The notes beneath the pieces were generated by a model. That model did not search any database. It saw only the letters and a program-made list of their open reading frames with translations, and had not been told where the DNA came from. From the NCBI GenBank assembly GCA_015257635.1, contig JABZJU010000026.1, positions 1 to 6,689 of the forward strand: a stretch of 6,689 nt of DNA, written 5' to 3'. The stretch's first letter is position 1. The number at the start of each line of letters is the position of its first letter. A program made the position numbers and the translations under genes. Origin of the DNA: Nanosynbacter sp. GTDB taxonomy: Bacteria; Patescibacteriota; Saccharimonadia; Saccharimonadales; Saccharimonadaceae. Below are positions 6,611-6,689 of the stretch, piece by piece.

Positions 6611-6681
6611 GGACATGTTAGATCGGAATCCCTCTATCTCGCATGAGAAAGAGGACGGGGGTTCGACTCCCTCCATGTCCG
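6611..6681 (+). ncRNA. tRNA-like structure without an anticodon loop (tmRNA-like fold)
   Basis: The acceptor stem is perfect: GGACATG (6611-6617) with CATGTCC (6674-6680), discriminator G6681. The T arm is canonical: GGGGG (6657-6661), loop TTCGACT, CCCTC (6669-6673), directly abutting the acceptor as in tRNA. A short D-like arm GAT-CGGA-ATC (6621-6630) carries a GG in its loop. In place of an anticodon arm there is a longer helix: CCTCT (6631-6635) with AGAGG (6650-6654), an A-A mismatch, then TCTC with GAGA, closed by GCAT (6641-6644). No 7-nt anticodon loop can be drawn, so it should not decode. GGAC just before the T stem and the long helix in place of the anticodon arm match the tRNA-like domain of tmRNA as I know it. 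However, no tag-bearing loop interrupts this helix, pair 3-70 is A-U rather than the G-U needed by alanyl-tRNA synthetase, and CCA is not encoded (CTG follows). It could be a tmRNA-derived element, a tRNA remnant, or a processing signal. Confidence 0.65.
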
Positions 6682-6689
6682 CTGGGAAG

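Noticed and set aside
6611..6681. Ordinary tRNA gene, for example tRNA-Met from the CAT in the loop
   Set aside because: CAT sits in a 4-nt loop closed by TCTC/GAGA pairs; no register gives a 5-bp stem with a 7-nt loop and T33.
6504..6689. Open reading frame of 62 codons running through the hairpins and the tRNA-like fold to the window edge
   Set aside because: The possible internal ATG at 6615 lies within the acceptor stem and has no good Shine-Dalgarno sequence; an open stretch of this length is not rare by chance, and the tRNA-like pairing explains the sequence better.
6228..6689. Complete standard tmRNA, RNase P RNA or SRP RNA
   Set aside because: The only 5' partner for CATGTCC is at 6611, so no tag region lies between the acceptor halves; hallmark sequences of RNase P RNA and SRP RNA were not seen.

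Overview
The window most resembles a chromosomal segment of a Candidate Phyla Radiation bacterium, probably Candidatus Saccharibacteria (TM7). This is inference from protein style: a CtpE-like P-type ATPase, a single-chain UvrD helicase with a C-terminal RecB/Cas4-type nuclease, and a small conserved-looking protein I associate with that group. Coding DNA is AT-leaning. No in-frame TGA occurs in the recognised genes, so standard code and TGA recoding cannot be told apart. I could run no database search.

Layout. Positions 1-2139 (minus) hold a P-type cation-transporting ATPase, complete at its N-terminus and cut at its C-terminus by the window edge. It overlaps by 1 nt the stop of an upstream 162-aa protein of unknown function (2139-2627, minus), so the two form an operon. 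A 247-bp intergenic region (2628-2874) separates this operon from a divergent 1098-aa UvrD-family helicase-nuclease (2875-6171, plus). Both divergent start codons lack a Shine-Dalgarno sequence and lie 6-7 nt downstream of an extended -10 element (TGG-TARAAT), which points to leaderless mRNAs.

The last 500 bp differ in character. After a short AT-rich spacer with TATAAT boxes comes a more GC-rich and strongly foldable stretch (about 6231-6689). It contains, in order: a base-paired leader (6238-6289); a Shine-Dalgarno sequence that can itself be base-paired; a 55-aa ORF with codon use unlike its neighbours (6315-6482); four hairpins packed nearly end to end (6531-6597); and a tRNA-like fold (6611-6681). 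That fold has perfect 7-bp acceptor pairing and a canonical T arm, but the anticodon arm is replaced by a long helix closed by a 4-nt loop. The topology recalls the tRNA-like domain of tmRNA without its mRNA loop. A small-protein mRNA ending in a tRNA-like structure is the best candidate here for an undescribed system.

The ATPase probably handles ion (likely Ca2+) transport and the helicase-nuclease recombination or repair. Nothing in the sequence ties either to the structured locus at the right end.
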